DNA of 64,000 nt from Chlorella sorokiniana (lineage: Eukaryota; Chlorophyta; Trebouxiophyceae; Chlorellales; Chlorellaceae), in contig CP084619.1 in the NCBI GenBank assembly GCA_025917655.1, positions 4,135,001 to 4,199,000 on the forward strand, read 5' to 3'. Under the pieces are notes generated by a model, which did not search any database, was not told the origin of the DNA, and was given only the letters and a program-made list of their open reading frames with translations. Position 1 is the first letter of the stretch, and each line of letters begins with the position of its first letter. Shown piece by piece: positions 21,167-35,609 of the stretch. A program made the translations under genes and the position numbers.

Positions 21167-22167
21167 TCAAAACCGCGCACACCCACAGCGCTGGAGCCAA
21201 AACAACTGAGGGAGAGCTGCGGACACTACAGTTGAGGCAAGCCAACAAACATGTAGAGAACAGATAGCTGCATGGTTGGAATTGTAAGCAGCGCTGCAAG
21301 CCCAGCATGAAGCAAAGGCGCTTGCCGCAAGGCATGCCTCCACTGCTGCGTTTGCCGTGCTTGTTTGCTGTCGGCTCAGGCAGCCCAGAGCCGAGAAGGT
21401 CAGTGGGGGCGTCGCCCGCGGTGGTGGGGTCGATGATTGACGACACCTCGTGAATGGACGTCACAGGGAAGCTGCGACAGCAGAGGAAGGAGAGGCATGC
21501 GATGGTCGGGGGTGCGGTATGTGCAGCATACGAGGCAGGGCAAACGGGAAAGGCATGCGGCTGAGCAAACTCATGCATGGGGCGCACCCCAGCCCCTCAC
21601 CCGCCATGACTGGCATGCTCGCGGATTGCGTCCTCCGACTCAGCCAAGTAGATGCAAAAGGTCTTGCCCTGCGACACGTAGCTGTGCTGCCACTGCACGC
21701 GGCCGTGCCCCGCCTTGCCCAGCGCAGAACTGCGAAAGGGAGGGGCAGGGCAGGGTCGCCAAGGGCATAACCGACACCAGTCAGGGTTCATGCCACCCCC
21801 GCGCTTTGTTTCAGCACCAGACAGGCTGCTCGATTCGCCGCCCACACTCCCTGCCACTCAGCGCATGCGGCATGCAGCGAGGGCTCACCAAGAGGCAACG
21901 CTGATGCTGCCCAGCTCCGTGGGAGTCTTGTCGTGGATGTCCGGGATATCACGGACAATCACATAGCGCTTGAGTGCTGCAACAAACGAGGTTGTCGGGG
22001 GCGTAGGTCAGCGGCAGGGGCGCTTCCGCAGCACACGGGACGCAGCGGCGGTCGGCGCTGCTCTGCAAGGCACTCTGCCGGGAGTTCTGGGAGCACCCGC
22101 GCGAAAACGCGAGCGCTTGCGACGACAAACATCAGGCAAGGCAAGATAGCTGAAGCGCACCTGCCAT
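21162..22167 (-). CDS. DUF4242 (SCO4226-like nickel-binding) protein
   Basis: A small ferredoxin-like-fold protein; the bacterial relative SCO4226 binds nickel, but the role in algae is unknown. Exon 1 (22167-22161) gives MA plus one base. Exon 2 (21976-21889) gives LKRYVIVRDIPDIHDKTPTE. Exon 3 (21729-21601) gives CSALGKAGHGRVQWQHSYVS and CIYLAESEDAIREHASHGG. Exon 4 (from 21471) gives FPVTSIHEVSSIIDPTTAGD. All junctions are in frame. The family normally ends just after this block. The visible frame runs on to 21162 only because of GACGCCCCCACTGA at 21412-21399; one more C would give the stop TGA at 21402-21400, so the long tail is probably an artefact. Divergent from the flavin monooxygenase over 306 bp. 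Confidence 0.88.
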
Positions 22168-22473
22168 GGCTGCGGTTTGTGTGTGCCGGCAGAGAATTCA
22201 GACGTTGCGGCAGCGGGTAGCAAGAAAACAAGGCGTCCAACCCAGATTGACAACTAAGAGTCGATTTTGATTGAAAATCGCCCCTGCTGCCACTTCTGCC
22301 ATGCACAACCCTGGCACTTTGCTGGGGCGTGTACGGTTCCGAAGACCTGCAATGCGTTGCTTGCACACAACCCTGATTACGCATCCTGCATTCCGACGCT
22401 TCACGAGGCAGGTTTGCGCACGGTGAAGAAGGGTGAAGCCAGCAAGCGCTCTCTGCCGTGCCGCCGCTCACAG
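22168..22473. promoter_or_regulatory. Shared divergent promoter, DUF4242 / flavin monooxygenase
   Basis: 306 bp between two ATGs facing away from each other. The stretch is AT-richer than its flanks near 22245-22285. No clear core element. Confidence 0.45.
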
Positions 22474-25400
22474 ATGGCGCCCCCAAGACTTTTGCTGTGA
22501 TAGGTGCCGGAGTGGCTGGTTTGCAGGCCGCTGCGCAGCTTAAACAAGCAGGTGTGACACCACGCACGGGACAGGGGGCGACGGAGAGCCAGGGAGGTGG
22601 CCTGGCCTGCCGGCGCAGCTAGCGGGCATGTGCCCACACCGCCGAAGGCATCCTTCCGAGCCACGCGCTGCGCTGCCCTGCCCGTGACCCCATCCACAGG
22701 CTATGACGTCACCATATTCGAGAAGTCTGGCAACGTGGGGGCGTGTGGCAAAGCAACTACGCTGGCTACCGCCTGCAGGCAGGTCTTGGCAGGGCTCCGC
22801 CGCCCAGCCGTTGCTGCTCGGGTGCCTCCTGCGACGGCTGCACCTGGCATTCTGCAGGTACGCAAGTGGCACTACGAGATTCCCGGGTACAACTGGACCG
22901 ACAAGCTCAGCGAGGCCGACCCACGGTACCCCTCCGGCCAGGAGGTACAGTCATACCTGGAGCGGTACGCCCAAGACGCCGGCCTGCTGCCCCTCACCCG
23001 CTTCAACGTTAACGTGCACTCTGTGCGCCCTGTCAGCGACGGCGCTGGCGCTGGCGCCGTCGCAACGCCGGGCGCTGCCGGCTGGGAGGTGGAGTGGGAC
23101 GACAGCAGGGGTGAGCCTGGTGTGGGCACCGTTCTTAGAGGGGCAGCGTGAGCGCCGCCCCGCCAGCCCTGCCCGCCACCCTTGCTGGCACCGCAGGGGC
23201 GACAGCTGGCCCGCTCAGCAGCCCGTGCGCCGTGCAGCCCAGCGCCCACTCGCTCTTCCCGCCTTTGCCGCTGCAGGGCCAAGAGCAGCCAGCGGTTTGA
23301 CTACCTGGTGGTGGCCACGGGGCTGTTCAACGAGCCCGACCGTCCGGACTGGGCGGAGGGCCGGGTCAGCGAGAAGCCGCCGCCGTCTGGGCCCTGGGTG
23401 GTGGACGCCAAGGCCTTCACCGACGCTTCGGTCGCCAGGGTAGGGCGCTGGCACACAGCTTTGCCGACTTGCAAGCGGAGACGGCAGCGGCCCCCTGCAT
23501 GGCTCTACCTCTGCATGTGCCAGGCAACCTTTGGGCATTGTGCCGCTCGCTGGCGTGCCGCTCGACAGCAACGCTCCCGCCCCGCCTCCCCATCCTCCCA
23601 ATCCACATCCAGGGCAAGCGCGTGGTGGTGGTGGGCGGCGGGAAGACAGCGGTGGACGTGGGTGTGGCGACCAGCAAGGTGGCGGCCTCCGCCACGCTGG
23701 TGGCGCGGCGCGGCCACGTCATGGCCCCCGGCAGGTCCTTGGTGAGATACAAACCCTGCTGCTTACCTGCGTCCAGGGCATGTCAGGGCGCTACCAGCTG
23801 TGCAGGCTTTTCTATGGTTCACTGTCAGCACACCGTGGCCGACGCGTGCACAGAGCGGCGCTGCCTGCCTTGTCGACTCACGGCCCTCGTCCGCCGTGCC
23901 GGCCCTTGCCTGCTCCAGCTGCCCAGCTCACCCTCCCGCCCCGCCTGCTCCCCTCCTGCAGGCTTCATCCCCTTTGAGTTTGCCAGCTACACGCGCTGGA
24001 GCTGGGCCCTGCAGCCCGCCTGGTACGCGGCGGGGCCCCTCAAGAAGGGCACCCACACGCTCTTCCGCCCCATCAAGGCCGCCGCGTGGGGCCTCTTCGG
24101 CCTCATCTTCCCCCTGCAGACCAGCACCCCAGGTGGGCGGCCACACCAGCTGACATTGCTACCTACACACATCAGCAGGCTGCCGACAGCAGGGGTCCCC
24201 GTTTGTACGAAGCGCGCAGCCAGCCCATGGCCAGCTGCCTCACCTCCAGGCATCCCCGCCCTGCCCGCCCTCGCCCCCGGCAGGGCCGCTGAAGCCCCGC
24301 CACGGCCTGCTGCAAGGCATCTACGACACGATTGGCATCGTTGACTCCGGAGAGCTTTCCACCGCCTTCAAGTCGGGGAAGCTGGCGACTAAAGCGGCCC
24401 GCGTGCGCTCCCTCACCGATTCCGGAGTGGAGCTGGATGACGGGACGAAGCTGCAGGTGCCCCCTCCCCTCCCGGCATGCCAGCTCCCACACATGCCGCC
24501 TGATGCGCCCTGCCGCACCTCAAGTCACGCGTTGCATGGCCACGGGCTGGGCAGCCAACGCCCGCGCTCCATCCATGCCTCAGGCAAGTTGCGACGTCGC
24601 AATGCACCGGCCCTTCTGTGTCCCCCGTCTCCCCCGCAGGCCGACATTGTGGTGCTGGCCACGGGATACCGCGCCACCGCCCGCTCGCTGCTTCCCCAGC
24701 AGCTGCAGGCCGCTGCAGGCTACAAGGGCGACAACCAGTGGCTGTACAGGTGCCAAGGCTGGGGCTGGGGGCTGCATTGCTGCTGGCTACTGTCAGTGGT
24801 ACCACATCATGGCAGTGAGATAAACGGATGTGCTCCAGCCAGCGAGCGCCTTTGCCAACCGGTCCACCTGGCAGGCTGCCCCCAACAAAGCGGCATCTCT
24901 GCAGGACATTCTCCTCAGCAGCTGCACTGCCTGCCTCCCCTCCCCCACACACGAACACCTGCTTCCCCTGCCGCAGGAATGTGCTGCCCCAGGGCCTCTC
25001 CAACTTCGCCTACATCGGCCAGAACGCCACCTTCCAGCACGTGCTCACCACCGCGCTGCAGGCAGGCGGCCGGGCAGCGGCGGGGCGCTGCTGTCGATGC
25101 TGGGGGTTGCTCCTTCATCAGCCACAGCCAGTTGCCTGGATTGCAGATGCCCGGTTGACTGGGCCGTTCATGCCCATGTCTCAGGTTATTTGCCTCCCAG
25201 GTTTCGTAGCTCACCACTTCTGCCCCTCACCCTCGCCCTTCCCTGCTTGCAGTCCCGCTGGCTGGTGGATGTGCTTCAGGGCAAGATCAAGCTGCCGCCC
25301 CGGATGAGCGCGCCGCCGACGTGGCGGCGCAGGAGGCCTGGCTCGCCCGCTTTGACGGCGTGTCGCGCAACAACAACCACGTGTGGGCCCAGGTGGGCGA

Positions 25401-25765
25401 GGGGCAGTGCGCGCGTCGCCAACCCTGCTGGCCGGCGGCAGGGTCCCAAGCCTTCGAGCTGGCCTGCTGGGCCGCACCGCATCGGCCGCACCCGTCACAT
25501 GCCCCAAGCCTCTTGCCCCTCCCACCCTTTGCCACGCCCGCCACGCAGCACGGCAAGTATCACGACGCTCTCGCCCGCGACATCGCCGGCCGCACCTACG
25601 TCCACAACCCGCTGGCGTACGTCAAGAACCAGGCCTTCGCGCCCCTATTCCCAGGCAACGCCTCCCTGCTCAAGGCCGGCGGCGCAAGGCGCGCGCCGCC
25701 GCCAAGCCCCCTCTGCGGGTATCCCAGTGTCGGCCACCCAGGCCACGGCGGCGGCCACCGCCTGA
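22474..25765 (+). CDS. Flavin-containing monooxygenase
   Basis: An FAD- and NADPH-dependent N/S-oxygenase. FAD-binding motif TFAVIGAGVAGLQAAAQL in exon 1; then YDVTIFEKSGNVGG and VWQSNYAGYRLQ, KWHYEIPGYNW, FDYLVVATGLFNEP, the NADPH motif RVVVVGGGKTAVDV (from 23613), FIPFEFASYTRWSW, DIVVLATGYRATARSLLP (from 24641) and FAYIGQNATFQHVLTTAL. About eleven exons. The start is ATG at 22474 if one C is added to the CCCCC run just after it; otherwise the FAD motif has no methionine in frame. A second slip at GGGGG (22736-22740) must be corrected to reach VWQSNYAGY. The usual FMO fingerprint F-x-G-x-x-x-H is not intact: the position before the NADPH domain reads GPWVVDAKAFTDAS, without the histidine. 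The end at 25765 is chosen in the frame ending ATQATAAATA. Confidence 0.85.
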
Positions 25766-26783
25766 ACGCGCAGCCAGACCGCTTCCTGCTGATCAGTTTC
25801 TTGGTCGTCCACCCCCTGCTAGCGCAAACTCAACGCCTCACAATGGGAACCACAAACAGATGCTGCCCCATGCCTGCCGGCGTCTCAGTCTTGCCTGTCG
25901 AGAAGTCTGTGTAACAATAGAAGTGGAAGGTACTTGGATGCAAGTGTGCTGCGGGACAGGAGCACCTTTGCAACGGGCAGCATGCCGGGGGAGGGGGCAA
26001 GCGGGAAGTGCTCATTGGCTGAGGTCACCGGGATGTTGGAAGCGGGGGAAGGGATCTTCTCACTCGCTGGCACAGACTCGTGGGACGGCCTGGGGCACAG
26101 GCTGCCTGCTAGGCAAAGAATGAGGGGAGCGTCTGCGCCCAAAACTGGTGCAGGGCATGCAGCTGGCCGTCGTGGCCAGCGATGGCAGATGCACAACGAA
26201 ATGGGTGGGGAGGGTGGATGCTGCAAAAGCGGGGCCTGCCACCAAGCCGCGAGGCATACCTACGCTGCGGCTGAAGCTGGCGCAGTAACGGGGATCAGGT
26301 GGCAGGAGGGAGAGGGCATGAGGCAGGCAGGACAGCTGGGAAGGAAGCGAGGCATGCCGGCCGGGGCGGAAACGCAACGTGCGGTGCGAGGTGGCCCAGC
26401 AGCCGCAGGGTGGGACCGGCAGTGGAGAGTAGAAGTACAGTGAGCAAGGTGGGCAGGGAGGGGAACGGGCACCAGCCCTCAGAAGTCAGTCCGGATCTGG
26501 CGCTGCTGCTGCTGGAGGCCGTGCAGGCCGGGGGCGGCCGGCAGGCTGGCCGTACGGCTTCTGCACCGCCAGCGCGCTGGCCGAGCGCCGCTCCACCGCT
26601 CTGCACAGCACAGCGGGCGCAGCGTGGCCACACGTCAGCTCCCGCAGCCAACACAGGCGGCATCCTGGAGGCCAGCCGGCAAGGCAAAGCACTCGCACTT
26701 GCTGCTGCCCTGCGCGCCCCAGCAGTCAGGTGCGCAAGCACCGGGCCCGCGGCAGCAGCTTCGCTCGACCGCAGCGGCCGCTC
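25766..26783. other. Tail-to-tail intergenic region
   Basis: Between the FMO (+) and the MRL1-like gene (-). Open frames exist on both strands but none shows a family motif or a consistent exon pattern. I see no gene here. Confidence 0.4.
25910..25914 (+). promoter_or_regulatory. Poly(A) signal TGTAA of the flavin monooxygenase gene
   Basis: TGTAA about 145 nt after the proposed stop at 25765, supporting that gene end. Confidence 0.5.
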
Positions 26784-29700
26784 TCACCGCGCCGTGGCCT
26801 TGCACCAGCGCGTGATCTCTTTGGCCTCGAGCAGGATGAGCCCCTTATCCCCGTACTCCCGCGCCCACAGGCGCAGGCGGCGCAGCACGCCCGCCACCCC
26901 CAGCCCCGTGCGCTCGTCGCCCGCCCCCTCCACGGCGGCGGCGGCGCTCGAAGCGCGAGCAAACGCCTCGTCAGCGTCGACAAAGCCAAACCCGTAGGCC
27001 TCGTCGTCGCTGCGGGGTGGCGGCACAGCTGGTGCACGGGTGAGCGAGGCGAGCAACATGCGAAATGCCCAGCTCAGCCCAGGCAGCTGGGTGGCATGCC
27101 CCAGGCTGCATCGCTCGCCCACCTGTCGTAAGCGGCTGCCTGTGGCTGCTGCTGGCCCTCGTCGCCGCCCGGGGCCACCCTGTCAAAGTCCACGTGGGAC
27201 AGGTGGGAGGGCATGAACACCTGCGGCGGTGGCATGGGATAGAAGGGCAGGCCCATCAGCAGAAGCCAGCCCGGCGGCAACCGTCAGGTTCGTCGGCAAG
27301 ATGGGAGGCTCGCTAGAGGTGCACATCCATCACCCACCCACCCACACACCCACCTTGGCCCCATCGTACGGCGGCACCAGGAAGGCCAGGTTTTGTGTGA
27401 CCACACGCCGCGCCTCGCACAGCCGCTGCAGCGCGCTCAGCACCGTCAGCACGTACACCTCGGCCACGGCGGGGGCATGCCGCGCAGGTCGATGGGCTCC
27501 GAGGAGTCGATCTTGAAGGAGGGAACCACGTTGCTGCAGAGGTGGTGGGGAAGGGGAGCAGGCGGAGGTAAGCAGATAAAGTACGCACTTACCCACACAC
27601 CCCACACCCCACCCCCACCCCCGCGATTAGAAAGACGTTCCACCCACCCACCTGATGATTGCCTCCTCCACGATGCTCACCGCCTGCACGTGGTACACGC
27701 TTTCCACCCCGATCTTCTCCTGGCGCCGCACCCCGGCACGGCTGCCCCCAGCCCCGGCGGCAGGCTGTGCGGCAGCAGCGCCTGATCGGGGCTGGCGGCC
27801 AGCGGCGGCAGTGTGTCGCCAGCGGAATGGTGCTGCAGCGGGGGCGGGGTGCAGGCAAAGCCTGTTAGTCACACAGCCGGCCTGCTTCGAACGCCAGTTG
27901 CAGGCTCGAACCGTGCACGGTGCAGGGCTGCACAGGCAGCGCATGCCGCCAGCATGCCGCCCTGATGCCTGCGCCACAACCCTGAATCGCAGATGGCCCC
28001 TCGGCAGCTGGATGCGCCGCGGCCCACCTGCTTGCCCTCCCAGGCCACGCGTAGGCACATGAGCATGCGGTTGAGCATGCGCATGGAGGGCTTCACTCCG
28101 GCCGTCACCGCCTCCCGGTACACCCCAAACGCCTGTGCAACCCACGCCACGTCCGGCTGCTCCCGCAGCTCCACCGCCCTCCCGCGCGGCGTGAGGGCCT
28201 CCAGCAGCCGCTGGCGCAGCGGGCTGAGGCTGGAGGCGCCCAGGCCGCCGCCCGCCGCCGCCGCGCTGCAGGCGGTGGGGCGGGTAGCCGCCGGGCACCC
28301 AGCCCTGGCGCAGGCGGTTGTAGCAGATGCGCAGCAGCATCACCGCGTGCGTCTCGTCCATGCGCACGCCCCGCAGCTTCATTAGCCTGCGGTCGCAGCG
28401 AAGGGAGCGGCGTTGCGGCGGAGCAGCCACCAGCTGATGAAAGAGAGCTCCATAAAAAAACAAACCGCCCACGGCGACACAGCCTGATGCATGAAGCCTG
28501 TCGCCAAGAGCACGCAGCTGAACACGCGAAGTCCAGACGTCCCTGAATCCCTCGGCCCCAGAGCCCCCAAGCCCTTGTGTCCGGGCCCTCACCGTGCCAC
28601 GTCCAGCGCCAGCTCCGCCTCGTCGGCGCGCTGGCAGGCGTTGAAGATGGCTGCAAAGGTGAAGCCGTCGGGCGCACCTCCGCCTCCGCCATGTCGCACA
28701 CTAGGCTCACCACGTCGCCCAGCCTGGGGGAGGAAGGGGGGAACAGCAGCGAGATCAATGCGATAAAAGGACAGCATGGGGTAACAGACGTACAAACGCC
28801 AGCGGGCCGGGGAAGGAACCGGCGCTTTGAGGGACCAGGCCAAGAGGAGAGACGGGGGATGGGGCAGACGGCGGCTGCACAGACCCGTCTGCTGCCCCTG
28901 ATGACAGCTGCAACTCCAGCTGCAGCCTACTTGCCGTTCCTATAGGTTGCCCCGCTCCCCCCCTCCAATACACACAAATACATCGCACATGTCTGCACCC
29001 CACCCCCACAACACTGCTCCACTGCTCCCGGCTTGCGCCCCACCTGAAGTGGTTGGCGTACGCGTTCAGCAGGGCGTTGGTGGCGTAGGGGTGAGGGAAC
29101 TCGCCCGCGCCCGCAGCGAGCGGTAGATGGCCTGCGCCTCCGGCAGCAGCCCAGCCCGGATGTGCACCGCAAGCAGCGCCGACTCAGTGCCCTGTTCAGC
29201 ACAGGGTGGACCCGGGGTGGGAGAGGGGGAGGGCGAGAGAGAGCGGTGAGCGGGATGGTGCGGGGAGGCGGACGCTGGGCAGGGCAGCCGGCCTGCTGCT
29301 CCTCCTGCGGCACGCTCAGGACTACTTCCCCCATGCGTGTCCTCGCTGCCCTCATCCACACGAGTCCGCGGACGAAACCATCTGGCGCGCGGGCAGCTAG
29401 GCTGGCCCACAGAGCCCTGCCGCCCCGCCCTCTCACCGTGCAGGGCGCAGCCCCTCCCGCAGCATCTCCTCCCGCAGGCCCAGCACCAGATCCAGGTCGC
29501 CGCTGGCCCCCGCCGCCCGCATCAGCATGCCAAACAGCTGGTTGTCGGCCTCAACCCGGCTCCTGCAGCAGCCGAAGGGCATGGTCAGGCGCAGGGGCAT
29601 CTGCGTGTCCTGCTGCTGAAGTGAGGAGTGCAGGGCGACATCCCATTCCCATTTACGAAGCAGGCTTCGGAGGCGCCGCTGCCGGTGGGCGGCTGCCGTC

Positions 29701-32379
29701 CCGGGCTGGCGGCAGCGCAGCACGCAGCGACCCTGCACCCCACGAGCGCACGCCCACCCCCACACTCCACCAACCTCACATGCCCAGCCTGCGCACCCGT
29801 GCGCATGCACCCTCACCCCATGCATCCGGGCCCCACCCACCGCTGCATGTCTGTGTAGATGGCCATCACCGCCTGGCTGTCGCAGCCGTCGGAAGCGTGG
29901 ATGCAGGCGTGCACCGCGGCGGCGTAGACCATGAGGGTGGAGGCGCATCCCTCCCGCCGCGCCTTGCGGTACACGCGCAGCGCCAGCTCCTTGTCCCCGG
30001 CGCGGGCGCAGGCGTCGATCAGCGCTGCGTACGTGCGGTCGTTGGGGCGGGTGCCGCAGTGCAGCATGTCCTCCAGCACGTTGAAGGCGCGCTGCAGCTG
30101 GCCGGCCCGCCCCGCCGCCATGACCAGCGCGTTCCACACGGCAGCGTCCGCCGCGGTGCGCGCCGCCTTCATGTCCTCAACCAGCTGGAACGCGCGCTCC
30201 AGCAGCACGAGCTGCTGCCGCCTGCGGCAGCAAGCGCAGCAGGAAGGGTGTGAGGCGGGGAGCGGGCTGCAACTTGAAGGGAGGCTTCGGGGATGGGGCG
30301 ACGGTACCGGCAAGCAGAAGTCCACGGTCGAGCAGCACGTGCCACGGCAGCCACAGGCGCACGCACGCAGGGCAACTGCGCGCACCCCGCCCTGGGCCCG
30401 TCCCTCGCAGGCCCCCTCCTCCGCTTCCCCTGCCCCACACCTTTCCGAGGGCGGCAGCCTGTCGATCTGCTCAGCGCAGGCCCTGACCACCGAGGAGTAC
30501 ACCATGCGGTCGGCGGGCAGGCCGTCCCCCCGCATCTGCGCGTACAGCTGGAACGCCTTCTCCGCATCCCCCCGCCGCGGCGCAGGCTGCAGGGAGCAGG
30601 CAGGCAGGCAGGCGTTTGAGCCAGGCGGCCTTTGCCGGGCAAGCTGCCCAGGGAGCAGGGTGCGGGGAGCCAGAGGCTGGGCCCTCCTTGTGGCCATCGC
30701 AGCAAGCATGCAGCAAGCAGCAAGCAGCCGGCCAGGGTCTACAGCATAGATCATGCGTCCCATTTGCTTCCCCAGCACCATGTCACACAGCCAAGCTGCT
30801 GGAGCTCCTCCCCTGACATCCACGGCCGCCCCCCGCCCCCGCCTGCGGCTCCTCTATCCACTCTCTCCAAGGGGCCCGCCCTCCCCCTTCCTTCGCCGCG
30901 CCCCCACCCCACCCCCCCTTCCTTCGCCCCCAAACCCCCCCCACACCCACGCACCCGAGATGAGGGTAGTGTAGAGGATGGCGTCCATGCGCAGCCCCGC
31001 CGCCTGCAGCATGTCTGCCACGTGCATCGCGTTGCGCAGGTCCCCCGCCTGGGCGCACACCCGCAGCAGCATGTTGTAGGTGCGCGCGTCGGCGTACTGG
31101 CGCGGAAGCAGCTGCACAAAGCGCAGCGCGGGCTTCACCGCCTTGCGGCGGGCAGCGGGGCGCAGGAAGCGGTAGTGCTTCAGCCTGGAAGAAAGGCAAG
31201 GGGGAAGGGGGAGCACAGAGTTGGGGCGGGGCGCCACGATGGGCGTCTCAGTGGTTTCCACCGGCAGTGCAGTGTGCAGGCTGCCGCTGCAAGCCCATTG
31301 CGCTGCCGCGCAGATGCCAGGCGATGCCGCGACGCTCGCCTGGCCAGCACATCCGTTCGGCTCGCGCGGATGCAGCCCTTGATCACGGTCAGCGCCTCAT
31401 CCAGGTCGCCGGCGTCACACAGCGCCTCGTACACAGCAACCACCTCCCCCGCCTGCGTCTCGCTGTAATCCATGCTGCGGGCCTTGTCGGCGGCCACTTG
31501 AGCAGCCGCCGCCGCGCTGGCTGCGCCTCCGTAGAAGCCCTGCTGCTGCGGCTGACGGCGACGGCCGGGGCCGGCGTTGGCCGCGCCGCCGCGGCCCAAC
31601 GGCACGGCGCCGTTGGCAGCGCCGCCGCGGTCCCCGCTGGAGCTGGGCCCTTCAGGCGGCGAGTACCACCCGTTGCGCACGTACGGCAGCTCATGGGTGC
31701 TGCTGCTGCTGCTGCCGTTGATGCTGCTGCTGCTGCTGCCCGGTTCCGCCTCCGGCACATCAGCCTGCCACGGCGGCGGGACAAGACTCGCACGCTGCGC
31801 AACGGCTGGCAGAACCGCCGCTGCTGCGGCGCCGCTGGCAGCAGGCACATCGTCGCCAGCAAGGTACGCGTGCTGGGTGGCGGCTGCTGCCGTTGCAGGT
31901 GCTGCTGGCTCGGCGCCCGACGCAGGCGGCGAGGCTGGCGCGCTGGCAGTGGACACAGCTGGCGCACCCTGTGCTGCACCATTGTGGGCTGGCAAGGCTC
32001 CCTCCTGCTGAGCACCAAACTGAAAAATTACGGAGCCATCCTCGGTGGACTCAACATGCAGCAGGACTGAGCTGGCGTTGGGGTCCTCAGGCGTGCCGCC
32101 AGCGGCGGCAGCCCGGTCCTGCGCTGCGACCGCGGGCGCAGCCTGCAGCAGGCGCACAGACCACGTGCGAGCAGCGGGATTCAGGCCGAGAACCAGGCTT
32201 GGCATTCGCGCGTGGGCTTGCAAACAGAAATGCACGTGCAAGGTAAGGCAGCCACAGACTCCTCCCTGGGCAAGGGCGCTTGCTGCCCTCAAGATGCCGC
32301 CACACCTGTGTGAGACCACACGAGCCGGCTTCCTGCCCGCGAAGAAGGCATGCGCGCGCCCGGCGAGCAAACCCGCCAT
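26784..32379 (-). CDS. MRL1: MRL1-like pentatricopeptide-repeat protein (rbcL mRNA stabiliser)
   Basis: MRL1 binds the 5' end of plastid rbcL mRNA and protects it, so it is needed for Rubisco. The N-terminus (MAGLLAGRAHAFFAGRKPAR) is basic and fits a plastid transit peptide; a Ser/Ala/Gln-rich linker follows to about 31480. About ten PPR motifs are visible, for example YNMLLRVCAQAGDLRNAMHV, AEKAFQLYAQMRGDGLPADR, VWNALVMAAGRAGQLQRAF, YAALIDACARAGDKELALRV, FGMLMRAAGASGDLDLVLGL and FAAIFNACQRADEAELALDV. The C-terminal region is unlike ordinary PPR proteins: VVPSFKIDSSEPIDLRGMPP, AEVYVLTVLSALQRL, GVAGVLRRLRLWAREYG and EAKEITRWCKATAR. The combination of PPR array and this tail is what I know of MRL1. 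About 14 exons. The start could also be the later M of MPSLVLGLNP (about 32205). Divergent from the enoyl-CoA hydratase. Confidence 0.82.
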
Positions 32380-33177
32380 CCCTGCCCAGCAGCCCCTAAT
32401 TCCACTGGGCTACCCGCTGGCGGTTGGCGGTCAGGCTGCAGCGACACTGTCGTCTGACCCAGTGCGCGCACTTCCTGCAGTCTGGGCGCACGCTGCCCGC
32501 TGTCGAAGCTGCACCCTGCAAGCAGGGCTCTGTATGACCACAATACCCGGTCGATCGCCTTGATCGTCAAAATGTACAGGATTTGCGCGCTTGCAAGTCT
32601 TCCCGGTGCTCTTCACAAGTTAGCCACCAGGTACAGCAGTACGATAGTCAGGATGGAGCGTCTCTGGGCTTGTGCGACCGAGATGACAGGCTGTACTATT
32701 ACTCGTGATTGTCACGATCCTTAATGGGGCTCCATTTGGGTTGAAGGGACAAAACAAAATTACTGGGCGCCCCCGCCCGCCGTGCGCAACATAGCGCAGC
32801 AAAGGGAAAAGTCTCGTTCTAAAGCCGTACCTACTGTTTAATTAGGTCATCCTTGAACCAACAGTGGTTTTAGGGCATTTCTGCAGGTGTTTCATGCCCG
32901 CAGGCCGGTTGCGCATCCAGCGACTCGGTTAGAGTGCCAGGCGGAAACCTGCTTTTAATGTTGTTTCTGATGTCGGAACCCAGTTTTTGCATGTGATGAC
33001 ACAAGCGTGAAGAAAGAGCCAGCTGGACAAGAATGTTGCCGTGCAGATGGGGCGGCCGCCAGGCGCTCGGCGCCCACGGCATGCAACTGGAGCTAGGACG
33101 TTGCCCCTCCTCAGGATAACCCATGTTTTCACGCAGCTGCAAGTGCAAGAACAGGTCCTTGGGCATTTCTTGGAGGT
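32380..33177. promoter_or_regulatory. Divergent intergenic region, MRL1 / enoyl-CoA hydratase
   Basis: About 800 bp without a supported gene. It is AT-richer around 32540-32870, in contrast with the flanking exons, and holds the promoters of both genes. Confidence 0.4.
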
Positions 33178-35131
<1,954 letters not shown>

Positions 35132-35609
35132 CATTGATGCATCAAGCAATTATCTTATCATTCTGAGCTTTAACATTGGACAGCAATCGTGCTGCCAGCA
35201 GTCTCATGCTGCAGATCATTGACAGGTATCCATCGTCTTCTCCTGCTTGTGTTGGAACGCTCGGCACTCCTTGCTTGCCCCATCGACCAAAGCATGGAAG
35301 TTTGAAGTCTGAAGAGTAAAGGAAAGCAGCATCATTCAATCTTATTTTGAAGTTGTTTCAGGTGCAGATGGTCGGCACCTTCCCCAGCTGGCTCCTGTAG
35401 AATAACCGATTGCTGATCATCTGCTGCACCGCCGGCCGTTGCAGGAAAGGAGGCCGCCCGCCAGTGGCAGGCTCGACTCTACCTCAATCGTTGTTCACGA
35501 CTTTGGGTGCTTGCAGCATCTCCTTGCCGTGCAGCGACACACGTGCCGTGCAGCTCTTGGTTGGTCGCGATCATTTTTCTGACGAGTGGCCTCCTAAGCC
35601 ACCAGCACC
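35132..35609. other. Intergenic region between two plus-strand genes
   Basis: 3' UTR of the hydratase gene and promoter of ALG1. AT-richer near 35140-35345. No gene seen. Confidence 0.4.

Noticed and set aside
26295-26997. A gene between the FMO and the MRL1-like gene
   Set aside because: Open frames on both strands overlap each other and lack motifs; the right part is antisense to the MRL1 last exon.
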